The notes under the pieces are model-generated. The model saw nothing but the letters and a program-made list of their open reading frames with translations, was not told where the DNA came from and did not search any database. The translations under genes were made by a program, and so were the position numbers. DNA of 64,000 nucleotides from Burkholderiaceae bacterium (GTDB lineage Bacteria; Pseudomonadota; Gammaproteobacteria; Burkholderiales; Burkholderiaceae_C). Shown here one piece after another: positions 35,199 to 45,367 of this stretch (positions within the stretch are counted from its first letter, which is position 1; each line of letters begins with the position of its first letter). The stretch lies in contig JACKLO010000007.1 in the NCBI GenBank assembly GCA_024235915.1, positions 571,478-635,477 on the forward strand, written 5' to 3'.

Positions 35199-35747
35199 TC
35201 AAGACCCTGATGGAGGGGTGACCCGGCGGGCGCCGTCGAACCGCTTGGCCCAGTACGGCGTGTCCATGCGCTCCACGCGCACCTGCTGGCCGCTGCGTGG
35301 GGCGTGCACAAAGCGGCCGTCGCCGATGTAGATGCCGACGTGGGAGAACGTGCGCTTGAGGGTGTTGAAGAACACCAGGTCGCCCGGTTGCAGCGCCTGA
35401 CGCGCCACCGGGGGCAGGCCCGCTTGCTGCGCCTGCTCGGCCGAGCGGCGCGGCAAGGTGATGCCGAGCACCGACGACACGACGTGCCGCGTGAAGCCGC
35501 TGCAGTCGAAGCCGTCGCTGACGCTGCTGCCGCCGCGGTGGTAGCGAACGTCCAGGAAGTTCAGTGCGGCGATCACCAGGTCGCCGGCGGCGGACATGGT
35601 GGTCTCCACCGGCGTCTGCACCACGCCACGCTCCGCCAACAGTGCGCCCAGCGCGTCGTCGGCTTCCTGGGCGCTGACGGGCAGGGCGAGGCCGGCAGCA
35701 GCCAGCAGCAGGGCGGCAAGGCGGGGCAGGGGATGGGCCGTTGGCAC
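35199..35747 (-). CDS. NlpC/P60-family cell wall peptidase
   Basis: About 182 residues with a signal peptide (LPRLAALLLAAAGLALPVSA). The NlpC/P60 domain is complete: catalytic cysteine in SDGFDCSGFTRHV, histidine in FSHVGIYIGDGRFVHAP. It is predicted to cleave gamma-D-glutamyl-diamino acid bonds in peptidoglycan stem peptides. GTG at 35747 is preferred; the GTG at 35756 would overlap a -10-like TATTGT (35760-35755) that sits exactly 7 nt before 35747. Confidence 0.88.
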   Translation of the reverse strand: MPTAHPLPRLAALLLAAAGLALPVSAQEADDALGALLAERGVVQTPVETTMSAAGDLVIAALNFLDVRYHRGGSSVSDGFDCSGFTRHVVSSVLGITLPRRSAEQAQQAGLPPVARQALQPGDLVFFNTLKRTFSHVGIYIGDGRFVHAPRSGQQVRVERMDTPYWAKRFDGARRVTPPSGS

Positions 35748-35829
35748 GGCGCGCACAATAGTTGCGGTGAGGGTCCGCTGTCAATCGATGCCGGGCCGCT
35801 TCGTTGACCCGAGACCAGAGAGGTTCCGC

Positions 35830-36819
<990 letters not shown>

Positions 36820-36830
36820 AACCCTGAACG

Positions 36831-36860
36831 CGCCTGTCGCGGCGCGTTGCGCGACAGGCG
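36831..36860 (+). terminator. Hairpin after acuI
   Basis: CGCCTGTCGC (36831-36840) and GCGACAGGCG (36851-36860) form a perfect 10-bp stem with a 10-nt loop, 11 nt after the acuI stop. No T-tract follows, so termination would be partial or Rho-assisted, or the hairpin stabilises the acuI mRNA. Confidence 0.45.
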
Positions 36861-36961
36861 GACATCGGCCATGTGGCGAGCCTGCGCGGGGCAGACGGAA
36901 AATCTGTCGAGGTACAAGGCTGCGGGAAACGGACAACGTCAGCCGCCTGCAAGCACGTTGC

Positions 36962-36979
36962 CCATAATTATTAATTCAG
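36962..36979 (+). promoter_or_regulatory. AT-rich tract upstream of prpE
   Basis: CCATAATTATTAATTCAG is a rare AT-rich patch in otherwise GC-rich DNA, 64 nt before the prpE start. It holds -10-like hexamers (TAATTA, TATTAA) but no clear -35; it is the likeliest promoter position for prpE. Confidence 0.35.
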
Positions 36980-37042
36980 TTTGGGCCGCCAGCGCCTCGC
37001 ATCGAGGCCCTGGCGCGACCTGCCGCACCGGAGGAGACCCGC

Positions 37043-38935
<1,893 letters not shown>

Positions 38936-39037
38936 TCTTCGCCCCCAAGGGGGCCCCCGGCCGTGGGGCCCCGTGATGGTGATGGCCGGCATGCGGCGCT
39001 GGCCAGAGACTGGCGGCGTCCTCTTTCAGGAACTGCC

Positions 39038-39898
39038 ATGCCGCTCGATCGCCGCACTTTTCTCATTCATCTGGCAGGCTTCGGCCTGTCCGCCCACGGC
39101 GCAGCGCAAGCAGCGGTCAACGCGCAGCGCCCGGCGTTGATGGAGGCGCGCGACGCACCCGACGCCTTCGATCCGCGCGGCTGGCTGGCCAGTGAGAAGC
39201 TCGACGGCGTGCGTGCGTTCTGGGACGGGCAGAGGCTGCGCTTCCGCAGCGGTGGCACGATCAACGCGCCGGCGTGGTTCACGGCGGCGCTGCCGGCGAC
39301 GCCCTTGGACGGCGAACTCTGGGCCGGCCGCGGGCGCTTCGAGGCGTTGGTCGGCACGGTGCGCCGGCAGACGCCTGACGATGCCGCATGGCGCCGCGTG
39401 CGCTATGCGCTGTTCGACCTGCCTGGATCGGGTGATCCCTTCGCGCAGCGGGCGCGCCAACTCAAGCAATGGGCGGTCACCTCCGGTGCTCCCCACGTGA
39501 TCGCCATCGCGCAGGACCCCGTGCGCGACACCGCCGACCTGCGGCGGCGCCTGGACGCGGTGGTCGCACAGGGCGGCGAAGGGCTCATGCTGCATCGTGC
39601 CGATGCGCATTGGCGCCCCGGTCGCAGCGCCGACCTCCTGAAGTTCAAGCCGCTGGCTGATGCCGAGGCCGTGGTGATCGGCCATGAAGCCGGTCAGGGC
39701 CGCCACGCGGGGCGGCTCGGTGCCTTGACGGTGAAACGGCCCGATGGCCGCCAGTTCCGCCTGGGCACCGGCTTCAGCGACGCCGAACGCGATGCACCGG
39801 CGCCAAAGGGCGCCGTTGTCACCTACACCTACCGCGGCCTCACCGACAACGGCCTGCCGCGATTCGCCAGCTTTCTGCGCGTGCGCCGTCTGCCCTGA
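39038..39898 (+). CDS. Exported ATP-dependent DNA ligase (LigE-like)
   Basis: 286 residues. A twin-arginine-like or Sec signal (LDRRTFLIHLAGFGLSAHGA) is followed by a minimal ATP-dependent ligase. The nucleotidyl-transfer motif I is SEKLDGVRAFW with the AMP-accepting lysine, motif III is YALFDLPG, motif IV is GGEGLMLHR, motif V is LLKFKPL, and an OB-fold C-terminus ends PRFASFLRVR. Such periplasmic ligases occur in proteobacteria and are thought to help repair DNA taken up by competence. The 102-nt gap before it has C- and G-runs (CCCCCAAGGGGGCCCC) and no gene. Confidence 0.88.
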   Translation: MPLDRRTFLIHLAGFGLSAHGAAQAAVNAQRPALMEARDAPDAFDPRGWLASEKLDGVRAFWDGQRLRFRSGGTINAPAWFTAALPATPLDGELWAGRGRFEALVGTVRRQTPDDAAWRRVRYALFDLPGSGDPFAQRARQLKQWAVTSGAPHVIAIAQDPVRDTADLRRRLDAVVAQGGEGLMLHRADAHWRPGRSADLLKFKPLADAEAVVIGHEAGQGRHAGRLGALTVKRPDGRQFRLGTGFSDAERDAPAPKGAVVTYTYRGLTDNGLPRFASFLRVRRLP

Positions 39899-39913
39899 GC
39901 GGCCGCCGCCGGG

Positions 39914-41590
39914 TCAGAGCACGTCGCTGGCGTAGTCCGCCAGGCGCGATCGTTCGCCGCGCGCCAGCGTGATGTGCCCCCCGTGTGGCCAGCCCTTGAA
40001 GCGGTCCACCGCGTAGGTCATGCCGCTGGAGCCTTCGGTGAGGTAGGGCGTGTCGATCTGCGCCAGGTTGCCCATGCAGATGATCTTGGTGCCTGGCCCG
40101 GCGCGCGTGATCAGCGTCTTCATCTGCTTGGGCGTGAGGTTCTGCGCCTCGTCGATGATCACGTACTTGTTCAGGAAGGTCCGCCCGCGCATGAAGTTCA
40201 TGCTCTTGATCTTGATCTTGGCGCGCACCAGATCGTTGGTGGCCGCGCGGCCCCATTCGCCGGCGCTACCGTCGGTGCGGGCCAGCACTTCCAGGTTGTC
40301 GTCCAGCGCGCCCATCCAGGGGCCCATCTTCTCCTGCTCGTCGCCGGGCAGGAAGCCGATGTCCTCGCCCACCGGCACCGTCACGCGGGTGACGAGGATC
40401 TCGCTGTAGCGGCGCTCGTCCAGCACCTGCGCCAGGCCGGCGGCCAGCGTCATCAGCGTCTTGCCGGTGCCGGCCGTGCCGGCCAGGGTGACGAAGTCGC
40501 AATCCGGGTCCATCAGCAGGTTGAGGGCGAAGTTCTGCTCCCGATTGCGCGCCGTGACCCCCCAGACGGCGTTCTTGGCGTGCGTGTGGTCGCGCAGCGT
40601 CTTCAGCACCGCGGTCTTGCCGGTGATCTCGGCCACGCGTGCGTACAGCGGCGCAGCACCCGGGGTCTCGAGGTAGACGAACTGGTTGACCAGCAGGGCC
40701 GGCACCAGCGGCCCGCTGATGCGGTAGAAGGTGTGGCCGCCCTGCTGCCAGCTTTCCATCGTCTTGCCGTGGCGCTCCCAGAAGTCCGCCGGCAGCGGGA
40801 GCACGCCGGTGTACATCAGGTCGCCGTCTTCCAGCGTCTTGTCGTTGAAATAGTCCTCGGCGGCCAGGCCCAGCGCACGCGCCTTCACGCGCATGTTGAT
40901 GTCCTTGGACACCAGCACCACCTCACGCTGGGGCTGCTGTTCGCGAAGGCTCTGCACCACGCCCAGGATCTGGTTGTCGGCCTTGCCCTGGGGCAGACCC
41001 TCGGGCAGCTTCACGTCCAGCATCATGGTCTGGAAGAACAGCTTGCCGCCGGCCTGCTTCTGGCCGGTCTTGGCCAGCGGGATGCCGGCCTTCGGGTCCA
41101 GGCTGCCCTCGGTGGCCAGCGCATCGAGTTCACGGCTCACCTGGCGGGCGTTGCGCGCCACCTCGCTCATGCCCTTCTTGTGGCCGTCGAGTTCCTCCAG
41201 CGTGATCATCGGCAGGAAGACGTCGTGCTCCTCGAAGCGGAACAGACAGGTCGGGTCGTGCATCAGCACGTTGGTGTCGAGCACGAAGAGCTTGGCCGGG
41301 CCGGCCAGCTTCTGGCGGCGAGGTTTGGACACGGGTGCCGGCGCTGGCGCTGGTGCGGCAATGGCGCGCGGTGTGGCCGCCAGTGCAGGGGCGGGGGCAG
41401 GAGTTGCTGCGGCCGCCAGCACCGGCGCCTCCACCAGCGCGGCCCGACGCAGTTCAACGGCAGGGGCCGTGGCTTCCGCCTGGGCCGCACTGCGCGTGCT
41501 GCGCTTGGCCGCGCGTGGCGCAGCCTGCTGCTCGAAGTCGGCAGCGGAGAGGAGGGCAGCTTTGCGGGTCGGCGGCTTTGGCAGTGGCAT
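39914..41590 (-). CDS. PIN-PhoH fusion protein (PhoH2-like RNase/ATPase)
   Basis: 558 residues. An Ala/Pro-rich N-terminus (~1-95) leads to a PIN nuclease domain (FVLDTNVLMHDPTCLFRF, with further acids in ADNQILGVV and VLVSKDINMRVKARALG) and a C-terminal PhoH ATPase (Walker A GTAGTGKTLMTLAAG, Walker B VIIDEAQNLTP). PhoH2-type proteins are RNA helicase-nucleases; the exact role is unsettled. The ATG at 41590 is preferred over 41653, which would pass through the bcp terminator region. No Pho box was seen upstream. Confidence 0.88.
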   Translation of the reverse strand: MPLPKPPTRKAALLSAADFEQQAAPRAAKRSTRSAAQAEATAPAVELRRAALVEAPVLAAAATPAPAPALAATPRAIAAPAPAPAPVSKPRRQKLAGPAKLFVLDTNVLMHDPTCLFRFEEHDVFLPMITLEELDGHKKGMSEVARNARQVSRELDALATEGSLDPKAGIPLAKTGQKQAGGKLFFQTMMLDVKLPEGLPQGKADNQILGVVQSLREQQPQREVVLVSKDINMRVKARALGLAAEDYFNDKTLEDGDLMYTGVLPLPADFWERHGKTMESWQQGGHTFYRISGPLVPALLVNQFVYLETPGAAPLYARVAEITGKTAVLKTLRDHTHAKNAVWGVTARNREQNFALNLLMDPDCDFVTLAGTAGTGKTLMTLAAGLAQVLDERRYSEILVTRVTVPVGEDIGFLPGDEQEKMGPWMGALDDNLEVLARTDGSAGEWGRAATNDLVRAKIKIKSMNFMRGRTFLNKYVIIDEAQNLTPKQMKTLITRAGPGTKIICMGNLAQIDTPYLTEGSSGMTYAVDRFKGWPHGGHITLARGERSRLADYASDVL

Positions 41591-41634
41591 GGGGGCGGGG
41601 AGTTCCGGCGAGGTCGGGTCAGCAGGCGGGCAAC

Positions 41635-41664
41635 AAAAAAGCCGCAGGGGCAACCATGCGGCTT
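41635..41664 (-). terminator. Rho-independent terminator of bcp
   Basis: Read on the minus strand, AAGCCGCA and TGCGGCTT form an 8-bp stem around a 10-nt loop followed by a U-run. It separates bcp from the phoH-type gene downstream on the same strand. Confidence 0.85.
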
Positions 41665-41743
41665 GTTCGTCGGGGGCGTTCAGCGCGCGTTGTCAGCGGC
41701 ATGCGGCCATCATACACAGGCGCCGTGGCCTGCCGCTGGCTGT

Positions 41744-42223
41744 TCAGCCAGCCTTCAGTGCCTTCACCGCGGCCAGGACTTCGTCCACATGGCCAGCCAC
41801 CTTGATGCCCCGCCATTCGGCGCGCATCACGCCTTCGGCGTCGATCAGGAAGGTGGAGCGTTCGATGCCTTTGACCTTCTTGCCGTACATGATCTTGTTC
41901 TTGACCACGCCGAACATGTGGCAGAGCTTTTCCTCGGTGTCGGCGATCAGCTCGAAGGGCAGTTCCAGGTTGGCCTTGAACTTGTCGTGGCTGGCCATGT
42001 TGTCGCGCGACACGCCGAAGATCACGGCGCCTGCCTTGACGAATTCCTTGTGCTTGTCGCGGAACTGCATGGCCTCGGTCGTGCAGCCGGGGGTGGCGTC
42101 CTTTGGGTAGAAGTACAGCACCACGGACTTGCCGGTGTAGGCCTGCGGTGTGAACGTCACACCATTGGTGGCCTGCGCTTCGAAATCGGGGAGGACTTTG
42201 TTGACGACGGGAGTCATGGTCAT
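41744..42223 (-). CDS. bcp: Thioredoxin-dependent peroxiredoxin (Bcp/PrxQ type)
   Basis: Reduces hydroperoxides through the peroxidatic cysteine in YFYPKDATPGCTTEAMQF. The PxxxTxxC signature is intact. The resolving cysteine usual five residues later in E. coli Bcp is replaced (EAMQF), so this is a 1-Cys or atypical form; another cysteine occurs in EEKLCHMFGV. It has 159 residues. A TATAAT (42261-42256 on the minus strand) lies 32 nt before the start, indicating its own promoter. Confidence 0.94.
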   Translation of the reverse strand: MTMTPVVNKVLPDFEAQATNGVTFTPQAYTGKSVVLYFYPKDATPGCTTEAMQFRDKHKEFVKAGAVIFGVSRDNMASHDKFKANLELPFELIADTEEKLCHMFGVVKNKIMYGKKVKGIERSTFLIDAEGVMRAEWRGIKVAGHVDEVLAAVKALKAG

Positions 42224-42304
42224 GGTGTGCTTCGCCAGCTGCGGCCTAACATGTGATTATAAATCCAGTGCCAAGGTGGCCCGGATGCGGCGTCTCCCGT
42301 GCCA

Positions 42305-42691
42305 TCAGCCTCCGGGCTCCGGCGCCACCAGCAGCGCCGCAGCGACCGATCGGCCCTCGGCCGCCAGCACGTTGTAGGTGCGGCAGGCCGCTGCGGTGTC
42401 CATGGTCTCGACGCCGATACGGCGTTCAATCAGCCCACGCAACCAGGCTGGCTGCGGGAAGCGCAGGCGCGCGCCGCTGCCGAACAGCACCACCTCCGGA
42501 GCCAGCGCGATCAGCGCGTCGAAGTGCGCCGCGGTCAGGTCCTCGAAACGCGTGGCCTCCCAGTGCAGCACATCGCCGCGATGCGGCACCAGCACACTGT
42601 GGGCGTAGGGCGTGGGCCCGATCCAAACGCGTCCCGGCTCGTGGCGGGTCAGCACATTGACGCCGGGCAGCGTGTCGGGCTGGAACTTCAT
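42305..42691 (-). CDS. Mth938 (DUF498) domain-containing protein
   Basis: 128 residues of the Mth938/NDUFAF3-like family: SVLVPHRGDVLHWEA, then ALAPEVVLFGSGARLRFP and GVETMDTAAACRTYNVLAAEG. No catalytic role is established; mitochondrial relatives help complex I assembly. It is divergent from the aminotransferase gene (40 nt apart). TAGAAT (42706-42701) lies 9 nt before its ATG, another possible leaderless start. Confidence 0.88.
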   Translation of the reverse strand: MKFQPDTLPGVNVLTRHEPGRVWIGPTPYAHSVLVPHRGDVLHWEATRFEDLTAAHFDALIALAPEVVLFGSGARLRFPQPAWLRGLIERRIGVETMDTAAACRTYNVLAAEGRSVAAALLVAPEPGG

Positions 42692-42730
42692 GCGGCGATA
42701 ATTCTAGTTTCGTCGCCTCCTGCCCGCTTC

Positions 42731-43957
42731 ATGAAGCCCATTGCCAAGTCCAGCAAGCTGGCCAACGTCTGCTACGACATCCGCGGTCCGGTGCTCGACA
42801 AGGCCCGGCAGATGGAGGAAGAGGGCCACAAGATCATCAAGCTCAACATCGGCAACCTGGCCGTGTTCGGGCTCGAGCCGCCGGACGAGATCGTCCAGGA
42901 CATCATCCGCAACCTGCCGGCTGCCGCCGGCTACACCGACAGCAAGGGTTTGTTCGCCCCGCGCAAGTCGGTGGTGCACTACACGCAGGAGAAGGGCGTG
43001 TCGGGCGTGACGGTGGATGACGTCTACCTGGGCAACGGCGCGTCGGAACTGATCGTGATGGCGCTCAACGCGCTGCTCGACGATGGCGACGAGATCCTGG
43101 TGCCGGCACCCGACTATCCGCTGTGGACGGCTGCGGTGTCGCTGTCCGGCGGCACGCCGCGCCACTACCTGTGCGACGAAGGCGCCGGCTGGGCGCCGGA
43201 CCTGAACGACATCCGTTCGAAGATCACGGAGCGCACCAAGGGCATCGTCGTCATCAACCCCAACAACCCGACCGGGGCGCTGTACCCGGACGACCTGCTG
43301 CGCGACATCGTCGAACTGGCGCGGCAGCACCAGCTCATCCTGTTTGCCGACGAGATCTACGACAAGACGCTCTTCGACGGCAACCGCCACACCAGCCTGG
43401 CCGCGCTGTCGGACGACGTGCTCACCGTCACCTTCAACGGCCTGAGCAAGAACTACCGTTCCTGCGGCTACCGCGCGGGCTGGATGGTGGTCTCGGGCGA
43501 CAAGCGCCATGCGCGCGACTACATCGAGGGCCTGAACATGCTGGCCTCGATGCGTCTGTGCGCCAACACGCCTGGGCAGCTGGCCATCCAGACAGCGCTG
43601 GGTGGGTACCAGAGCATCAACGACCTGGTCGCCCCCACCGGCCGCCTGTGCAAGCAGCGCGACCTGGCGTACGAGCGCCTGAGCGCCATCCCCGGGGTCA
43701 GCGTCGTCAAGCCCAAGGCAGCGCTGTACATGTTCCCGAAGCTCGACCCCAAGATTTACCCGATCGCCGACGACCAGGACTTCGCCTACGAGCTGCTGGC
43801 CGATGAAAAGGTGCTGATCGTGCAGGGCACCGGCTTCAACTGGCCCACGCCGGACCATTTCCGGCTCGTTTTCCTGCCCAACATGGACGACCTCGACGAT
43901 GCGCTGAACCGCATCGAGCGCTTCCTGGGCCACTACCGCAAACGGCACTCCGCATGA
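42731..43957 (+). CDS. alaA: Alanine-synthesising aminotransferase (AlaA type)
   Basis: Pyridoxal-phosphate aminotransferase of fold type I, 408 residues. It starts KPIAKSSKLANVCYDIRGPV as AlaA does, with LNIGNLAVFGLEPP, the NPNNPTGALYP motif, ADEIYDKTLFDG and the PLP-lysine region TFNGLSKNYRSCGYRAGWM. It transfers amino groups between glutamate and pyruvate. It overlaps hom by 4 nt (ATGA), joining it to the threonine operon. Confidence 0.92.
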   Translation: MKPIAKSSKLANVCYDIRGPVLDKARQMEEEGHKIIKLNIGNLAVFGLEPPDEIVQDIIRNLPAAAGYTDSKGLFAPRKSVVHYTQEKGVSGVTVDDVYLGNGASELIVMALNALLDDGDEILVPAPDYPLWTAAVSLSGGTPRHYLCDEGAGWAPDLNDIRSKITERTKGIVVINPNNPTGALYPDDLLRDIVELARQHQLILFADEIYDKTLFDGNRHTSLAALSDDVLTVTFNGLSKNYRSCGYRAGWMVVSGDKRHARDYIEGLNMLASMRLCANTPGQLAIQTALGGYQSINDLVAPTGRLCKQRDLAYERLSAIPGVSVVKPKAALYMFPKLDPKIYPIADDQDFAYELLADEKVLIVQGTGFNWPTPDHFRLVFLPNMDDLDDALNRIERFLGHYRKRHSA

Positions 43958-45264
43958 GAGACCTTCAAATCGGCCTGATCGGCCTCGGCGTCGTTGGCGC
44001 CGGCACCTTCGAGGTGCTGCGCCGCAACCAGGACGAGATCCGTCGCCGCGCCGGGCGCGGCATCGCCGTGCGCATGGTCAGCCGCCGCGACGTGGCCAAG
44101 GCGCGAGACATCGTCGGTGGCGCCGCAGAGGTCGTGGCCGACCCGATGGTGATCGCCACGCACCCGGAGATCGACATCGTGGTCGAACTCATCGGCGGCG
44201 TGGACCGGGCGCGCGAACTGGTGCTGGCCGCCATCGGTGCCGGCAAACATGTGGTCACCGCCAACAAGGCGCTGCTGGCCGTGCACGGCACCGAGATCTT
44301 CGAGGCGGCGCGTGCGAAGGGCGTGGTCGTGGCCTTCGAGGCGGCGGTGGCCGGCGGCATCCCCATCATCAAGGCGCTGCGCGAGGGGCTGACGGCCAAC
44401 CGCATCGCATGGCTGGCCGGCATCATCAACGGCACCACGAACTTCATCCTCTCGGAGATGCGTTCGAAGGGCCTGGACTTCGGCACCGTGCTGGCCGAAG
44501 CGCAGCGCCTGGGTTATGCCGAGGCCGACCCCACCTTCGACATCGAGGGTGTGGATGCCGCGCACAAGGCGACGATCATGAGCGCCATCGCCTTCGGCGT
44601 GCCGGTGCAGTTCGACCGCTGTCACGTCGAAGGCATCAGCAGCCTGCAGGCGGCCGACATCCGCTACGCGGAGCAACTCGGCTACCGCATCAAGCTGCTG
44701 GGCGTCACACGCCGGCGCGAACACGGCATCGAACTGCGCGTGCACCCCACGCTGATCCCGTCCACGCGGTTGATCGCCAACGTCGAAGGTGCGATGAACG
44801 CGGTCGTCGTGCATGGCGACGCCGTCGGCACCACGCTGTACTACGGCAAGGGCGCGGGCGCCGAGCCCACGGCCAGTGCCGTGATCGCGGATCTGGTGGA
44901 CGTGACCCGCTTGCACACGGCCGACCCCGACCACCGCGTGCCGCACCTGGCCTTCCAGCCGGGCGCGATGGCCGACACGCCCATCCTGCCGATGAGCGAG
45001 GTGGTCACGTCCTTCTATCTGCGCCTGGTGGTGGCCGACCAGGCCGGCGTGCTGGCCCGCATCACCGGCATCCTGGCGGAGAACGACATCAGCATCGACG
45101 CCGTGCTGCAGCGCGAGTCGGGCGAGGGCGAACGCCAGACCGACCTCATCATCCTGACGCACGACACCGTGGAAGGCCGCATGGACGCGGCGCTGGCGCA
45201 GATGCAGGCGCTGCCGACGGTGCTGGCGCCGATCGTCAAGCTGCGGAAAGAAGAGTTGAAATGA
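43954..45264 (+). CDS. hom: Homoserine dehydrogenase
   Basis: Reduces aspartate semialdehyde to homoserine for threonine and methionine synthesis. The NAD(P)-binding start is IGLIGLGVVGAGTFEVL. TANKALLAVHG, the catalytic region FEAAVAGGIPIIKALREGL, and AGIINGTTNFILSEM are conserved. A C-terminal ACT domain (~350-436, FYLRLVVADQAGVLARITGI) indicates feedback control by threonine. It has 436 residues. The gap to thrC contains the structured repeat element. Confidence 0.97.
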   Translation: MRDLQIGLIGLGVVGAGTFEVLRRNQDEIRRRAGRGIAVRMVSRRDVAKARDIVGGAAEVVADPMVIATHPEIDIVVELIGGVDRARELVLAAIGAGKHVVTANKALLAVHGTEIFEAARAKGVVVAFEAAVAGGIPIIKALREGLTANRIAWLAGIINGTTNFILSEMRSKGLDFGTVLAEAQRLGYAEADPTFDIEGVDAAHKATIMSAIAFGVPVQFDRCHVEGISSLQAADIRYAEQLGYRIKLLGVTRRREHGIELRVHPTLIPSTRLIANVEGAMNAVVVHGDAVGTTLYYGKGAGAEPTASAVIADLVDVTRLHTADPDHRVPHLAFQPGAMADTPILPMSEVVTSFYLRLVVADQAGVLARITGILAENDISIDAVLQRESGEGERQTDLIILTHDTVEGRMDAALAQMQALPTVLAPIVKLRKEELK

Positions 45265-45367
45265 ACCCCCACGCTCGCTCGCGCTCGCTGCCCCCAGGGC
45301 CAGGAACTGGCCCCTTCGTGGCCATGGGGGCGATCGACCTCCTTGGGGCGGCCCGGCGGAGGTCGAT
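45265..45367 (+). repeat. Two-hairpin intergenic element, copy A (hom-thrC)
   Basis: It fills the hom-thrC gap. After a shared lead (AACCCCCACGCTCGCTCGCG), hairpin 1 is GCCCCC (45290-45295) with GGGGGC (45326-45331), whose apex carries an extra nested stem GGCCAG/CTGGCC. Hairpin 2 is ATCGACCTCC (45333-45342) with GGAGGTCGAT (45358-45367), a perfect 10-bp stem around the loop TTGGGGCGGCCCGGC. The 3' arm contains the GGAGG ribosome site of thrC and abuts its GTG. Copies B and C share the plan. Confidence 0.75.

Noticed and set aside
38936..39037. prpE-ligase gap as a fourth copy of the two-hairpin element
   Set aside because: It has the CCCCCAAGGGGG hairpin 1 feature but lacks the conserved loop and the arm pair at the start codon, so it is at best a degenerate relative.
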